This document shows positions 33,207-41,624 of a stretch of 64,000 nucleotides of DNA, piece by piece. Positions within the stretch are counted from its first letter, which is position 1. Every line of letters begins with the position of its first letter. The position numbers and the translations under genes were made by a program. Source of the stretch: Gemmatimonadota bacterium (lineage in GTDB: Bacteria; Gemmatimonadota; Gemmatimonadetes; Gemmatimonadales; GWC2-71-9); assembly GCA_016874005.1 (NCBI GenBank), contig VGVQ01000001.1, forward strand, positions 1-64,000, in the 5' to 3' direction. The notes beneath the pieces are model-generated. The model did no database searches. It had not been told where the DNA came from and saw nothing but the letters and a program-made list of their open reading frames with translations.

Positions 33207-33803
33207 CTATGGGCGGCTACGGATCTCGATTCCCAGCAGTTGGAGAAACGGCGTCAGGATCCGTTCAGTCATGCCCCAGACCACCCCCTCGGCGAGATGG
33301 TAGCCCGGGAACATCACGGTCTGCTCGCCCAGGACGAACGGATAGGGCCGGTAGACGGCGGCTTCCGCCAGGGCTCCCAGGGGAACCCACACCGCGGCGT
33401 CGACTTCGTGGTTGAGTGACAGGTTCCCGCGCTTGGGGAGGTGAAAGACGAACGGGCGCACCACCAGCGGCGGCAAGGTCGGCGAGCGCGGCGCCGAGTC
33501 ATCGAGTTGCCCAAGGACCCGGGCTCCTCCCAAATCCAGCCCCACCTCCTCGAGGGTTTCCCGGCGGGCGGTGGCGAGGAGGCTGGAATCCTCAGGCCCG
33601 CGGCGTCCGCCCGGGAACGCCATCTGGCCCGACCATCGGTCACCCGGGCGTTCGGCGCGGCGAATCAGCAGAATCGACTCAGGGTCCGGCGCCAGCACGA
33701 CCGCAACTGCCGCCTGGCTGCGAGAGGGGTCCTCGACTGTCCGCGGGCTTCGGCCCGAGAGCGCGATTTCGGCTCGACGGATCCGATCTAGTGTTGGTGG
33801 CAC
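33207..33803 (-). CDS. Nudix hydrolase, CoA pyrophosphatase type
   Basis: This 198-residue protein has the Nudix box WSGQMAFPGGRRGPED followed by ATARRETLEEVGLD. The D plus eight-residue spacing before RE matches the NUDT7/NUDT8 CoA-pyrophosphatase subgroup rather than MutT. It probably cleaves CoA or acyl-CoA to phosphopantetheine and ADP. The GTG at 33803 is chosen because it overlaps the end of the FmdB-like gene by 16 nt. The longer frame would run through that gene. Confidence 0.85.
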   Translation of the reverse strand: MPPTLDRIRRAEIALSGRSPRTVEDPSRSQAAVAVVLAPDPESILLIRRAERPGDRWSGQMAFPGGRRGPEDSSLLATARRETLEEVGLDLGGARVLGQLDDSAPRSPTLPPLVVRPFVFHLPKRGNLSLNHEVDAAVWVPLGALAEAAVYRPYPFVLGEQTVMFPGYHLAEGVVWGMTERILTPFLQLLGIEIRSRP

Positions 33804-34009
33804 GCCCCGCCGCCGCAGCAGCCGGCCGAGGGCATTCCCCCTTCGCACATCGGCGCTGAAGCCCCGGCCGCGACCGGACGGGCGGGAACTGACAACTGCT
33901 TGGTCACGCTAGCGGCCCGACACTTGGGACAGGCGACCTTGGTCGAGGAGAAGACCAGCTCCTCGAAAGCCGTCCCGCACCGATCGCAGCGATACTCGAA
34001 AATGGGCAT
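33788..34009 (-). CDS. FmdB-family zinc-ribbon protein
   Basis: This 73-residue protein opens with the FmdB signature MPIFEYRCDRCGTAFEELV, then a second CPKC pair, forming a zinc ribbon. The tail is rich in Cys, Gly and His (CCGGGACHQH) and may bind metal. FmdB-like proteins are widespread small putative regulators of unclear function. It overlaps the Nudix gene start. Confidence 0.85.
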   Translation of the reverse strand: MPIFEYRCDRCGTAFEELVFSSTKVACPKCRAASVTKQLSVPARPVAAGASAPMCEGGMPSAGCCGGGACHQH

Positions 34010-34040
34010 GGTTGGATGTTGCCACGGGCACCGCCGCCGG

Positions 34041-34871
34041 TCAAGTCAAATGGCGTCCAAGGTGTGCCACGGAGATATCGAAAAGCTGCTCGAGGGCCGC
34101 TGTCATTCCGCGGAACGGGTGCACCGCGCCGAAGGTATGCCCTGCCCCGGCAATCTCGTCGAACCGGGCATCCTGGGCCCAACCGGCGAGTCGCCGTCCT
34201 TCGTCGATCGGGACGGTTTCGTCGGCAGTTCCATGGACGATCAGCCATGGCGCTCGGATCCGGCGAGCGGCTGACTCGACCGAGAGGGTTCCGGTTGCGT
34301 TGTGCTCCAAGTCGTCGAGCAGCGCGGTGGTTAACGGAAGAACCTGACCGGTCCGGGAGTTGACCACGTCGTGTCGGCCGCAGGCGCGCCAGGCGCGCCG
34401 CTGATCCGGCGTCCATCGCTCGACCGTGGCGATGGCTGCCCAGGTGACGAGGGCAGCGATCAAGGGCTCTCTGGCGGTCATCAACGCGGCGATCCCGCCG
34501 CCGCGGGAATGCCCGACCAGACCCAGTGAGCTGGGCCGGTCGACGCCGAGGTCGCCGCGGTGGAGCGCCGAGATGACGGCCTCGAGGTCGGCGAGTTCCG
34601 CGGTGAAGGTGTTGTTTCCGAATCGGTCGGGAAACCGGACCTCGCCGGCGGCGTCGTATCCCGATCCACTGAGGTTGAATGAAATCGCGGTGAACCCGGC
34701 CCGGGCGAGCCGTTCGGCAAAGGGGGGAAACATCCCCCAATCCTTGAAGCCCTTGAACCCATGCACCACGAGCACCGTCGGTGCGGCGCGTCGCTGAGCG
34801 GTTCGGACATCGATGAGGATTTCGCCGAGCCGACCCGCGATCGCCGTCTGGTGAAGTCGGGGAGTCGCCAT
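34041..34871 (-). CDS. Alpha/beta hydrolase (dienelactone-hydrolase-like)
   Basis: This 276-residue hydrolase has the oxyanion segment VLVVHGFKGFKDWG, the nucleophile elbow VGHSRGGG (Ser about 125), an Asp in GTADETVPID and the His in GAGHTFG, giving a complete Ser-Asp-His triad. No signal peptide was found. The ATG at 34871 begins the conserved part, and the longer frame has no similarity. Substrate is unknown. Confidence 0.85.
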   Translation of the reverse strand: MATPRLHQTAIAGRLGEILIDVRTAQRRAAPTVLVVHGFKGFKDWGMFPPFAERLARAGFTAISFNLSGSGYDAAGEVRFPDRFGNNTFTAELADLEAVISALHRGDLGVDRPSSLGLVGHSRGGGIAALMTAREPLIAALVTWAAIATVERWTPDQRRAWRACGRHDVVNSRTGQVLPLTTALLDDLEHNATGTLSVESAARRIRAPWLIVHGTADETVPIDEGRRLAGWAQDARFDEIAGAGHTFGAVHPFRGMTAALEQLFDISVAHLGRHLT

Positions 34872-34932
34872 GAGGTAAACTGACCAGGAGAGCGGCCGGC
34901 CGCCATGGCGCGGCGACTCGAGGTCATTATGA

Positions 34933-35538
34933 TTGACTGGCACGCCCGCCGAGGGGAGCCTACCGCTGCGTACTTCGCATCCCACCCTGCTTGCCGCCAA
35001 CCGAGCGGCGCTGGCGCATCGAGACGCGATGTTGACGCAATGGCTCTCGTGGCTCGGCGAGCGGATCACCGGGACCTCTTCGACACCCCGGACGCTCGTC
35101 ACCGACGAACTCGGGCTGATCCTCGACACCTTCGCCACGTTGGTGGGGCCGTTGCGCCGCGAAACGATGACGATCTGGGCCCGCGTCACCGAGTTCTACG
35201 GCCGGCATGCCGCGGCCCGGGGACTCGCCGCCGGCGAAGTCGTCGAGGAAATGCAGTATCTCCGAGAGCTGCTGATCCGTTTTCTCTCCCCGGACATCGC
35301 CCAGTTGCGGCCCCGGCAGAGCATGGCACTGCTGCTGCGCCTCAACCGGCTGGTCGATCGCGGGGTGGCAAAGGCGGTGGTTGGGTACACCGATGTGCTC
35401 GCCGCCATGTTGGTTCCTGCTCGCGAGGATTCGGCCGGCCGGATCGGGGATGATCCCGAGGCGATCCGGGCTCGGCTCGAGGCGCTCCGCGCCGAGCTGA
35501 CCATCATCGCCAAACCGGAGCTCGACCCCGCTCGCTGA
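34933..35538 (+). CDS. RsbRD-like sensor-domain protein
   Basis: The protein has up to 201 residues from a TTG at 34933, or 169 from an ATG at 35029. It is all helical, with WLSWLGERITGTSSTPRTLVTDELGLILDTFATLV and a conserved EEMQYLRELLIRFLSP, read in pieces, resembling the globin-like N-terminal domain of RsbR co-antagonists (RsbRD_N). No STAS domain follows, so it is a stand-alone sensor module. Divergent from the hydrolase gene, with no sigma-factor switch genes nearby. Confidence 0.5.
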   Translation: MTGTPAEGSLPLRTSHPTLLAANRAALAHRDAMLTQWLSWLGERITGTSSTPRTLVTDELGLILDTFATLVGPLRRETMTIWARVTEFYGRHAAARGLAAGEVVEEMQYLRELLIRFLSPDIAQLRPRQSMALLLRLNRLVDRGVAKAVVGYTDVLAAMLVPAREDSAGRIGDDPEAIRARLEALRAELTIIAKPELDPAR

Positions 35539-35637
35539 ACCCGGTTGCGTCAGAATCGCCCCATGTCGCGTTTCTTCGGTTGCCACCCCTGAAGGTCGGT
35601 TCGATACCGTGTCCCGGTCTTCGACCGGCAGGTATCG

Positions 35638-36690
35638 GTGTCGTTCAAGCAGTCGTTGTCGCGGGTCAGGGCGCTCACCGACCTCCCCGCGTTGGCCTTG
35701 GAACTCGGGTTCGAGGCCACTTGGCATCGCTTCGAGGCCCACCAGCTCGGCGAGTTGGCGCTGGTCGGGCGCCGGAGCGGGTTCCTGGCGTTCGGGGTGG
35801 CAGCGAACGATCCACCTCGGGCCGCGAGGCGAGTTGCCCGATGGGTTACCGGAAGAGGCGTCTCGGCCGTGGTGTTGGCCCTGGCGCCCGAGCGGCGGTT
35901 CCTGGCCTTCTCGGTGTCCGGGATCGAGCTGCCGGTCGCCTCGATCGCGCTCGATCGGATCCGGGCGCTCGACGAGCGGATTCTCGAGCGGGCCAAGTCG
36001 GTTCGGCACGACTCGCCGTTGGCGGCCGCCGCGGCGTGGGCCGAGGCGCTCGCCGGCCAATCGTTAGGCGACCGTTTTTTCGACGAGTTCCGCGGCCTCC
36101 TCGACCGCGCCGTCGAGGCGCTGCCCCGGGCCATTCCGGCTAGAGATCGGCATGGGTTGGGGCTCCTGGCGCTGACTCGGATCCTCTTTCTCTACTTCGT
36201 TCAGGAACGGGGTTGGCTCGATGGCCGACCCCGTTTCCTCCGGGAGGAGCTCGACCGGTGCCTCGGCGGTCGGGGCGGCGTCGAGGATCGGCTCCTGGCT
36301 CCCCTCTTCTTCGGAACCTTGAATCGGCCGGCCGCGGCGCGCGGGAGAGCGGCGCTCCGGTTCGGTCGGATTCCGTTTCTGAACGGCGGGCTGTTCGATC
36401 GCCATCCCCTGGAACGGCGATGGGCGCCACGCCTCCCCGATGACTTCTGGCGAGACGCCTTCGACCAACTGTTCGAGCGTTATCACTTCACCATCCAAGA
36501 AGACGATCCCTGCCGTTCCTCGATCGGGCCGGACATGCTGGGCCGGGTATTCGAGCGGGTGATGGACCCCGATGCCCGGCACCGGTCGGGGGCATTCTAC
36601 ACCCCGAGCGAGCTGGTGGACCGGGTGGTCGACCAGGCGTTGCGCCAATGGCTCGCGGAGCGGCTCGGGAATCCGCGGGTCTGGCTGTAT
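35638..36690 (+). pseudogene. Truncated Eco57I-like N6-adenine DNA methylase / type II R-M gene
   Basis: About 350 residues of the N-terminal part of an Eco57I/type IIG-like methylase remain: LTRILFLYFVQERGWLDG, IPFLNGGLFDRHPLE, GPDMLGRVFERVMDPDARHRSGAFYTP and SELVDRVVDQALRQWL. The SAM-binding motif (DPAxGSG) and the catalytic NPPY that should follow are absent. From about 36683 the frame runs into the antisense of a different, exported-protein gene and stops at 36942. It is therefore inactive as a methylase. Start GTG 35638 has AGG at a suitable distance. Confidence 0.75.
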
Positions 36691-37124
36691 CCGATGGCGA
36701 GCTGTAGCGACCAGATCGTCTCGCCCACCTCCGGTGAGGCCGGCGACTTCGGTCTGGTCCTGGTGACCGTGGCACCGCTTCCGCGACGTACCACGTCGAT
36801 CACCTCGACAGTATCGACTGGGGGTTTGGTCGAGGCCTGCCCCTCCGAGCCCTCTGCATCAGCCTTTTCGGATGCTTCGGACCGGGTCACCGTGGCCAGT
36901 CCGATCGACACCTCGAACCCGAATCCCCGAAGATCGGATTGACGAACGGCCTTGCCCGGTGTTCCCGTCGTGAGCTCGGTTGACTTCGGCGCGAAGCCGC
37001 CGAGGAGGTAGAACAACGAGACCGACTCGATGTTCTTGATCGCCTGGGAGATGAAGTCGAACTGCCCGACTACGGTGCTCGGGATGGCAGCGAAGAACGC
37101 CGCGACGACGACGATTTCACGCAT
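36690..37124 (-). pseudogene. 5' fragment of an exported outer-membrane-like protein gene
   Basis: A strong GGAGGAG precedes the ATG at 37124. The product begins with a signal peptide (REIVVVAAFFAAIPSTVVGQ) and continues for about 125 residues (SVSLFYLLGGFAPKSTEL, GFGFEVSIGLATVTR, TIWSLQLAIGYSQ) with a beta-barrel flavour. After about 36690 the frame enters methylase sequence and loses sense. The 3' part of the gene is missing from the window. Confidence 0.65.
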
Positions 37125-37364
37125 TGGCTCCTCCTCGGTCCGTTCCAGCTACCTCGTTGCCGGATCCCGGCGGAATCGCGGCCGCGGCAGGTGACTTCGG
37201 CCCGCCCGCTCGAGAAGCCGAGTTACTGTACTACCGTCGCACTCGCTGCCTGTCAACAGCGGATAGGGCGGTCCGGCTTCGAGCGGCTGGATGCGTGGGG
37301 AGCGGACGATCGGGACAGCTCGCGATGGCGGCTGCCACCGACTCAGGCTGGCTCGTCCGCCAGG
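37125..37364. other. Intergenic stretch upstream of the exported-protein fragment
   Basis: Only short, unconvincing frames occur. The stretch is less GC-rich near 37220-37260 and should contain the promoter of the fragment at 37124, but I see no clear -35/-10 pair. Confidence 0.4.
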
Positions 37365-39560
37365 CTAGAACGCCAGCATCTGGGTGAACTTCACCACCAC
37401 GCTCCGCCCCGGCCGCACGTCGATGTTGTCCGGCCCGGTGAAGCGCTGTTCGTTGAACACCAGGTAGAGATCGCTCAGCGGATGGTGAATCAGGTTGAAC
37501 CGGATGTTGGCGTTGAACAGGTCTCGCTCGGCGTCGTACTGGGCCAAGGCGTCGAGGAACATGTGGGTGTTGAAGCTGTAGTTGGCCCGCCCGGTGACCA
37601 CCATCGCGGTGAAGTGGGCGTTGGCGGGAAGGTCGAGATCCGCCGCGGTGCGCTGGACCGAGGTTGCCAACCGGAACTTGTAGCTGGGCCGCAGCGTCAC
37701 GGTGGCGTTGATGGTCCGCTGCCGTCCGCTCCACAACCCCCCGACGATGCCCCGCCCCGAGAGCGACACCGCTCGGCTCGGATCGGTGCTCATGAACAGC
37801 GCCCAGGTGGTCCAGTCGTAGCGGCCGGCCGGAATCGGGGCGACGCTCGGGCTGATCGCGAAGGGCCTGGTGATGTCCTGCAATTCCGGGTTCCAGGACA
37901 GCTCGGCGAAGGCCCCGTTCTGGAAGAAGAAGGTGTAGCCGGTGTGGAGCCGCTTGGCGATCAGCGCGCCTCCGGCGTTAGGCTGGTAGAGGTCCCAGAC
38001 GATGTGGGGGTGCATCTCCCGGACCCCGCGCCGTTGGAACGAGGCGGGCCGCGGCCGGATCCCGATGTCGACGAAGTATTTCCGCGCGTCGGTGCGCCTC
38101 AAGAAGCCGAGGTCGTCCTGAAACCCGCGCCCGATCTGGAGCACCCCGCCCTTGACGTGGAGGAACCGCCCCTCGTAGTTGAGCGAGGTGCGAATCGCGT
38201 ATTGATCGCCCGACTTGCCCGGCGTCTCGCTCCCCATCAGGTAGCTGTTCCAATCCACCTTCCCGGCAAACCGGATGTTGGCGTCGACCCCGAAGACCCG
38301 GTTGTGGTCGCCCGAGGTGTCGGTGGCCTGACGGTTCATCGCGATGAGGCCGATGTCGGAGCCGGTCCCGACGCTCTTCCGGAGCCGGAACACCCCGTAG
38401 TTGGTGGCCCGGGTGGTCGCGGTCGAGGAGGTTTGCATCGAAAGCGCGCCCAGGGTGAGACCGTTGGCCTTGCCCGTGAGGCGCACTCCGGCCGGGATCG
38501 GGATGGTCTGTCCGGTCGGGGTCAAGCCGATTCGGCGGCTGAAGAAAAGCAGGAGGTCTTCGTCCGGGGTCGGCACCAGGATCACCCGATTGTTCCGAGC
38601 GGCGTCGCCGACGTAGAAGATCCCGGAGTTCTCGAGGAAGAACTCCCGCTTCTCGGGGAAGAACTGGCTGAACTGGGTCAGGTTGACCTGCTGCTCGTCG
38701 GCCTCGACCTGGGCAAAGTCGGGGTTGACGGTGGCGTCGAGGGTGAGGCCGCCGCCGATACCCACCTTGAGATCGAGGCCCAGGTCGCCCTCGCGATCGA
38801 AGCCGGTTCCTCCGGTGGGCCGAGTGGTCCGGCCGGCGGCGTACGGCTTGAACCGGATGTTCCGGCCCGAGCTGCCTAACGCCAGCCCGGTCAACTCGCC
38901 CGCCAGCGACACCCGGGCCAGGTTGTAGGCCCGGGGGATCGGCGCCCAGAAGGTCACCTCGTTCTTCCGCCGGATCCGCCGGCTGAAGTTGATCCCCCAC
39001 CGGTCGCGGGCGGGATCGAACCGGAGCGACCGGAACGGGATCGCGAACTCGGCGATCCAGCCGTCGTCGACCACCCGGGTCTTGACGTTCCAGACCGCGT
39101 CCCAGCTGGTGTTGATCTCCCGTCCCTCGTTGGCCACCTGGCGATCGGCCTTGGCGCCCTCGGGGTTGGTGAGGAAGACATATCCGTTGGTGCGATCGTC
39201 GAAGGTGTCGAGGAGGATCTCGAAATCGTCTTGGTCTTCCTCCTTGAAATCCTTCTTGATGTCGTTGACGATCAGCCGGCCTGGCTCGCGATCCTTGAGG
39301 TAGGCGCCGATGTAGAGGGTTCCGCCGTCGTAGGCAACCCGCACCTCGGTGCTCTCCGTCGCCGGCTCGCCTTCGCGCGGTTCGCTTTGGACGAAGCCGC
39401 CGACCGGTTTGGCCGCGGCCCAGGCGGGCTCGTCGAGCCGGCCGTCGAGCTGAATCGGGGCCGAGGCGCGGACCGCCGCGATGGTGGGGCGGTCGGCGGC
39501 GCGTCGCGCGGTATCGGGCGAGAGGCCTGAGGCGAGGGCGAGCAGGATCTGAATGGGCAT
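37365..39560 (-). CDS. DUF5916 outer-membrane protein with CBM9-like domain
   Basis: The protein has 731 residues. After a signal sequence, the CBM9-like N-terminal domain (about residues 35-235) shows IQLDGRLDEPAWAAAKPVGGF, YDGGTLYIGAYLKD and DGWIAEFAIPFRSLRF. The rest is DUF5916, which looks like a beta barrel (GINFSRRIRRKNEVTFWAPIPR, FSQFFPEKREFFLENSGIF). The family is common in Gemmatimonadota and Bacteroidota and is thought to handle carbohydrate or glycan at the outer membrane, but no substrate is established. Confidence 0.85.
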   Translation of the reverse strand: MPIQILLALASGLSPDTARRAADRPTIAAVRASAPIQLDGRLDEPAWAAAKPVGGFVQSEPREGEPATESTEVRVAYDGGTLYIGAYLKDREPGRLIVNDIKKDFKEEDQDDFEILLDTFDDRTNGYVFLTNPEGAKADRQVANEGREINTSWDAVWNVKTRVVDDGWIAEFAIPFRSLRFDPARDRWGINFSRRIRRKNEVTFWAPIPRAYNLARVSLAGELTGLALGSSGRNIRFKPYAAGRTTRPTGGTGFDREGDLGLDLKVGIGGGLTLDATVNPDFAQVEADEQQVNLTQFSQFFPEKREFFLENSGIFYVGDAARNNRVILVPTPDEDLLLFFSRRIGLTPTGQTIPIPAGVRLTGKANGLTLGALSMQTSSTATTRATNYGVFRLRKSVGTGSDIGLIAMNRQATDTSGDHNRVFGVDANIRFAGKVDWNSYLMGSETPGKSGDQYAIRTSLNYEGRFLHVKGGVLQIGRGFQDDLGFLRRTDARKYFVDIGIRPRPASFQRRGVREMHPHIVWDLYQPNAGGALIAKRLHTGYTFFFQNGAFAELSWNPELQDITRPFAISPSVAPIPAGRYDWTTWALFMSTDPSRAVSLSGRGIVGGLWSGRQRTINATVTLRPSYKFRLATSVQRTAADLDLPANAHFTAMVVTGRANYSFNTHMFLDALAQYDAERDLFNANIRFNLIHHPLSDLYLVFNEQRFTGPDNIDVRPGRSVVVKFTQMLAF

Positions 39561-39570
39561 TGGGATGACG

Positions 39571-39909
39571 CTATTCCCTGATCATGACGAGAAGCAGCTT
39601 GAACCGGGTGATCGCCTTGACCGCATGGGGTTGACCGGCCGGCAGCCGCACCACCTGGCCCGCGGAGACCCGGTGCACGACGCCGGCGATGGTAACCTCC
39701 GATTCGCCCTCGATCACCAGGAAGAGGGCGTCGAACGCGGCGGTATGTTCGCTCAAGCCCTCGCCCTGATCGAAGGCGAAGGCGGTAACGGTACCGGCGG
39801 GCCGCTTGAGTATGGTCCGACTCACCACGGCACCGGGCTGGTATACCACGAGTTCGCCGAGGCTGACGACGCCCTCGAGGGTCCTGTCGGACCCGGATTT
39901 GCCAGTCAC
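39571..39909 (-). CDS. Small cupin-domain protein
   Basis: This protein of about 112 residues has a single cupin barrel: AFDQGEGLSEHTAAFDALFLVIEGE carries the first metal-binding motif, and VSAGQVVRLPAGQPHAVKA the second. It likely binds one metal ion. The GTG at 39909 has AGAGGA 7 nt upstream and is preferred over a TTG at 39933. The start lies 10 bp after the DUF5916 gene's start side, on the same strand. Role unknown. Confidence 0.8.
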   Translation of the reverse strand: MTGKSGSDRTLEGVVSLGELVVYQPGAVVSRTILKRPAGTVTAFAFDQGEGLSEHTAAFDALFLVIEGESEVTIAGVVHRVSAGQVVRLPAGQPHAVKAITRFKLLLVMIRE

Positions 39910-39974
39910 GATGCGGTCCTCTCTCGTGGCCAAGTCTAAATCGAGCGGGGGAGCGGATCAATTTTGGACGCCGC

Positions 39975-40347
39975 ATGCCGCCGTCGAATGGCCGAACCAG
40001 CGAAGGGAGCGCGTGGGCCGGGCGCCACCTGCGCCCCCACGAGGGGAGGTCCAGTCGGGTTCGATGGAGTGCGGAGAACGACAAGATCGGGTTCGAGCAC
40101 GTCACGCCGCTCACCGCTGAAGCAGTCACCGCGCTCAAGGCGGCTTGCAAAGCATCGGCCTCGATCGGCGATGCTTGGGTGTTCGAGTCACCAGTAGAGG
40201 CGGGGCAGCCAGCCTCGAGATTTCTGCTACCGGAATGATGGAGGAGGCTCGAGCGAGCGTCGGGAATCGCGCACGTCCCCGGCCAAGGCTGGCATGCGCT
40301 TCGACGACAGTTTGCGACGGAGCCGAAGCACATCGAACCAGGAAGGA
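39975..40347 (+). pseudogene. Tyrosine integrase relic beside tRNA-Asn
   Basis: One frame gives RVRWSAENDKIGFEHVTPLT, then AWVFESPVEAG and SRFLLPE. It hits an in-frame TGA at 40236-40238 and then continues as WRRLERASGIAHVPGQGWHA and LRRQFATEPKHIEP. These are the central and HxxR parts of a tyrosine recombinase of the phage-integrase family. The N-terminal arm-binding region and the C-terminal catalytic Tyr are missing. The fragment ends 4 bp before the tRNA-Asn 3' end, the usual place for an integrase next to its target. Confidence 0.75.
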
Positions 40348-40350
40348 CCA

Positions 40351-40423
40351 CTGGGGCGGCAGGCTTCGAACCTGCAACCTCCCGGTTAACAGCCGGGCGC
40401 TCTGCCAGTTGAGCTACACCCCA
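40351..40423 (-). tRNA. tRNA-Asn (anticodon GTT)
   Basis: The gene is 73 nt. The acceptor TGGGGTG pairs with CGCCCCA (one T-G wobble) plus a discriminator G. The anticodon stem CCGG/CCGG encloses CTGTTAA, and the T-arm contains GGTTCGAAGC. The integrase relic adjoins its 3' side. Confidence 0.95.
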
Positions 40424-40434
40424 AAGAACCTGCC

Positions 40435-40463
40435 AGATTAAGCCAACTTCCCGCCTGGGTCAA
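40435..40463 (-). promoter_or_regulatory. Promoter of tRNA-Asn
   Basis: On the minus strand TTGACC (40458-40463) and TAATCT (40435-40440) are spaced by exactly 17 bp, 12 bp before the tRNA 5' end. Confidence 0.8.
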
Positions 40464-40535
40464 CGCCCATCGCCCTCCCTGCCGGTCACCAGCGCGCCCC
40501 GGTATCGTTAGGATCGTCCGTCCCCCGGAGCACTC

Positions 40536-40841
40536 CTGCCCACCTGGCTCCTCGTCCCCGCCGCGATCGGGCTCATCCTCGGCCTCTTGAGCTTCAACGC
40601 CGCTCGCACCCGGGTCCGCAAATCACCAGCCTCGCGCACCCGGCTGCTCGGGTTGGGCATCACCACAGCGGCAATCGGCGTCGTCATCGCGCTCGGGTTC
40701 CCGCAACGATTCGGTATCAATCCGGAATCACCTGCAGCGATCCTGCCCTACCTGCTCTTCTGGACGGTGGGCGGCGCCCTGGCTTGCGTCGGCCTCGGAA
40801 CCGCGGCCGGGGCCGGGACCAGGTCGGCGAGCCGCAATTAG
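40536..40841 (+). CDS. Small membrane protein, possibly with a CTG start
   Basis: The frame encodes three hydrophobic segments (TWLLVPAAIGLILGLLS, LLGLGITTAAIGVVIALGF and LPYLLFWTVGGALACVGLG). No ATG or GTG precedes the first segment. A CTG at 40536 has GGAG 6 nt upstream and would give 101 residues, while a TTG at 40587 would cut off the first helix. I do not recognise the family. Start choice is tentative. Confidence 0.5.
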   Translation: MPTWLLVPAAIGLILGLLSFNAARTRVRKSPASRTRLLGLGITTAAIGVVIALGFPQRFGINPESPAAILPYLLFWTVGGALACVGLGTAAGAGTRSASRN

Positions 40842-40856
40842 CAACCGGGCGACGGA

Positions 40857-41450
40857 CTAACCCAAGTCGCCCCCGGGTTCCGCACCGACATCCCCCCACA
40901 CCGCCCGGAAATACTCCGCCACATCCAGAACAAACGGCTCGACCGCTCCATTGGGCCGCCACACCGCCCGCTCGAGGCAGATCTCCGGACGCACATCAGC
41001 GGGCTGCCACCGTTCCACCAGTCGCGCCATGGGGTCGATGATCCAGTACTCCGCCACCCCGGTCCGCTGGAACGCCGGCCGCTTGACGGTCCGGTCGCCC
41101 CGACTGGTCGACGGCGAAAGCACCTCGGCGACGAAAGCGGGCACGCCGTAGTGCCTCCATTCCATGAGTTGGTGCCGGCCGAGGCCGGCCACCACGAACA
41201 GATCGGGCTGCACGAGGTAACGCCTCCCAAAGTCGAGGTCCGCCGGCGACAGCAGCACCTCGCCGAGGCCAGAGCGGGCGACATAGGGCATGATCCGGTC
41301 GTACAGCCGGAGGACCGCGAACTGGTGCACCGGACGCGGCGCTGGGCTCACCAGCAGCTCGCCGTCGACCAGCTCGTACCGATTGCCGTCGTCCGGGAGC
41401 GCCAGCACCTCTTCCCGGGTCCATCGGTGGGCGACGTTGGGCATACCCAT
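40857..41450 (-). CDS. Uma2-family putative endonuclease
   Basis: This 197-residue protein has the Uma2 (DUF820) restriction-endonuclease-like core: YELVDGELLVSPAPRPVHQ, GRRYLVQPDLFVV (Asp), PAFVAEVLSPSTSRGDRTVKR (Glu and Lys) and YWIIDPMARLVERW. These supply the PD-(D/E)xK-type residues. The family is abundant, often in multicopy, and its function is unknown. The ATG at 41450 has GAGGAG 7 nt upstream. Confidence 0.85.
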   Translation of the reverse strand: MGMPNVAHRWTREEVLALPDDGNRYELVDGELLVSPAPRPVHQFAVLRLYDRIMPYVARSGLGEVLLSPADLDFGRRYLVQPDLFVVAGLGRHQLMEWRHYGVPAFVAEVLSPSTSRGDRTVKRPAFQRTGVAEYWIIDPMARLVERWQPADVRPEICLERAVWRPNGAVEPFVLDVAEYFRAVWGDVGAEPGGDLG

Positions 41451-41624
41451 ACGGTATCCTCCTCGGCGAGACGGGGGCAAGGCATGACCCACGGTATGAC
41501 GCGCTGCGATTACCCGATAACCGAAATCACTCGAGGCAGGCACAGAACGCCGCACCTCGGTGCGCCGGCGGGCTCGGTGCCGCCCCGCAGGCCAGGTCAG
41601 CGGCAGGCCCGCCGAGGCGGTCCG

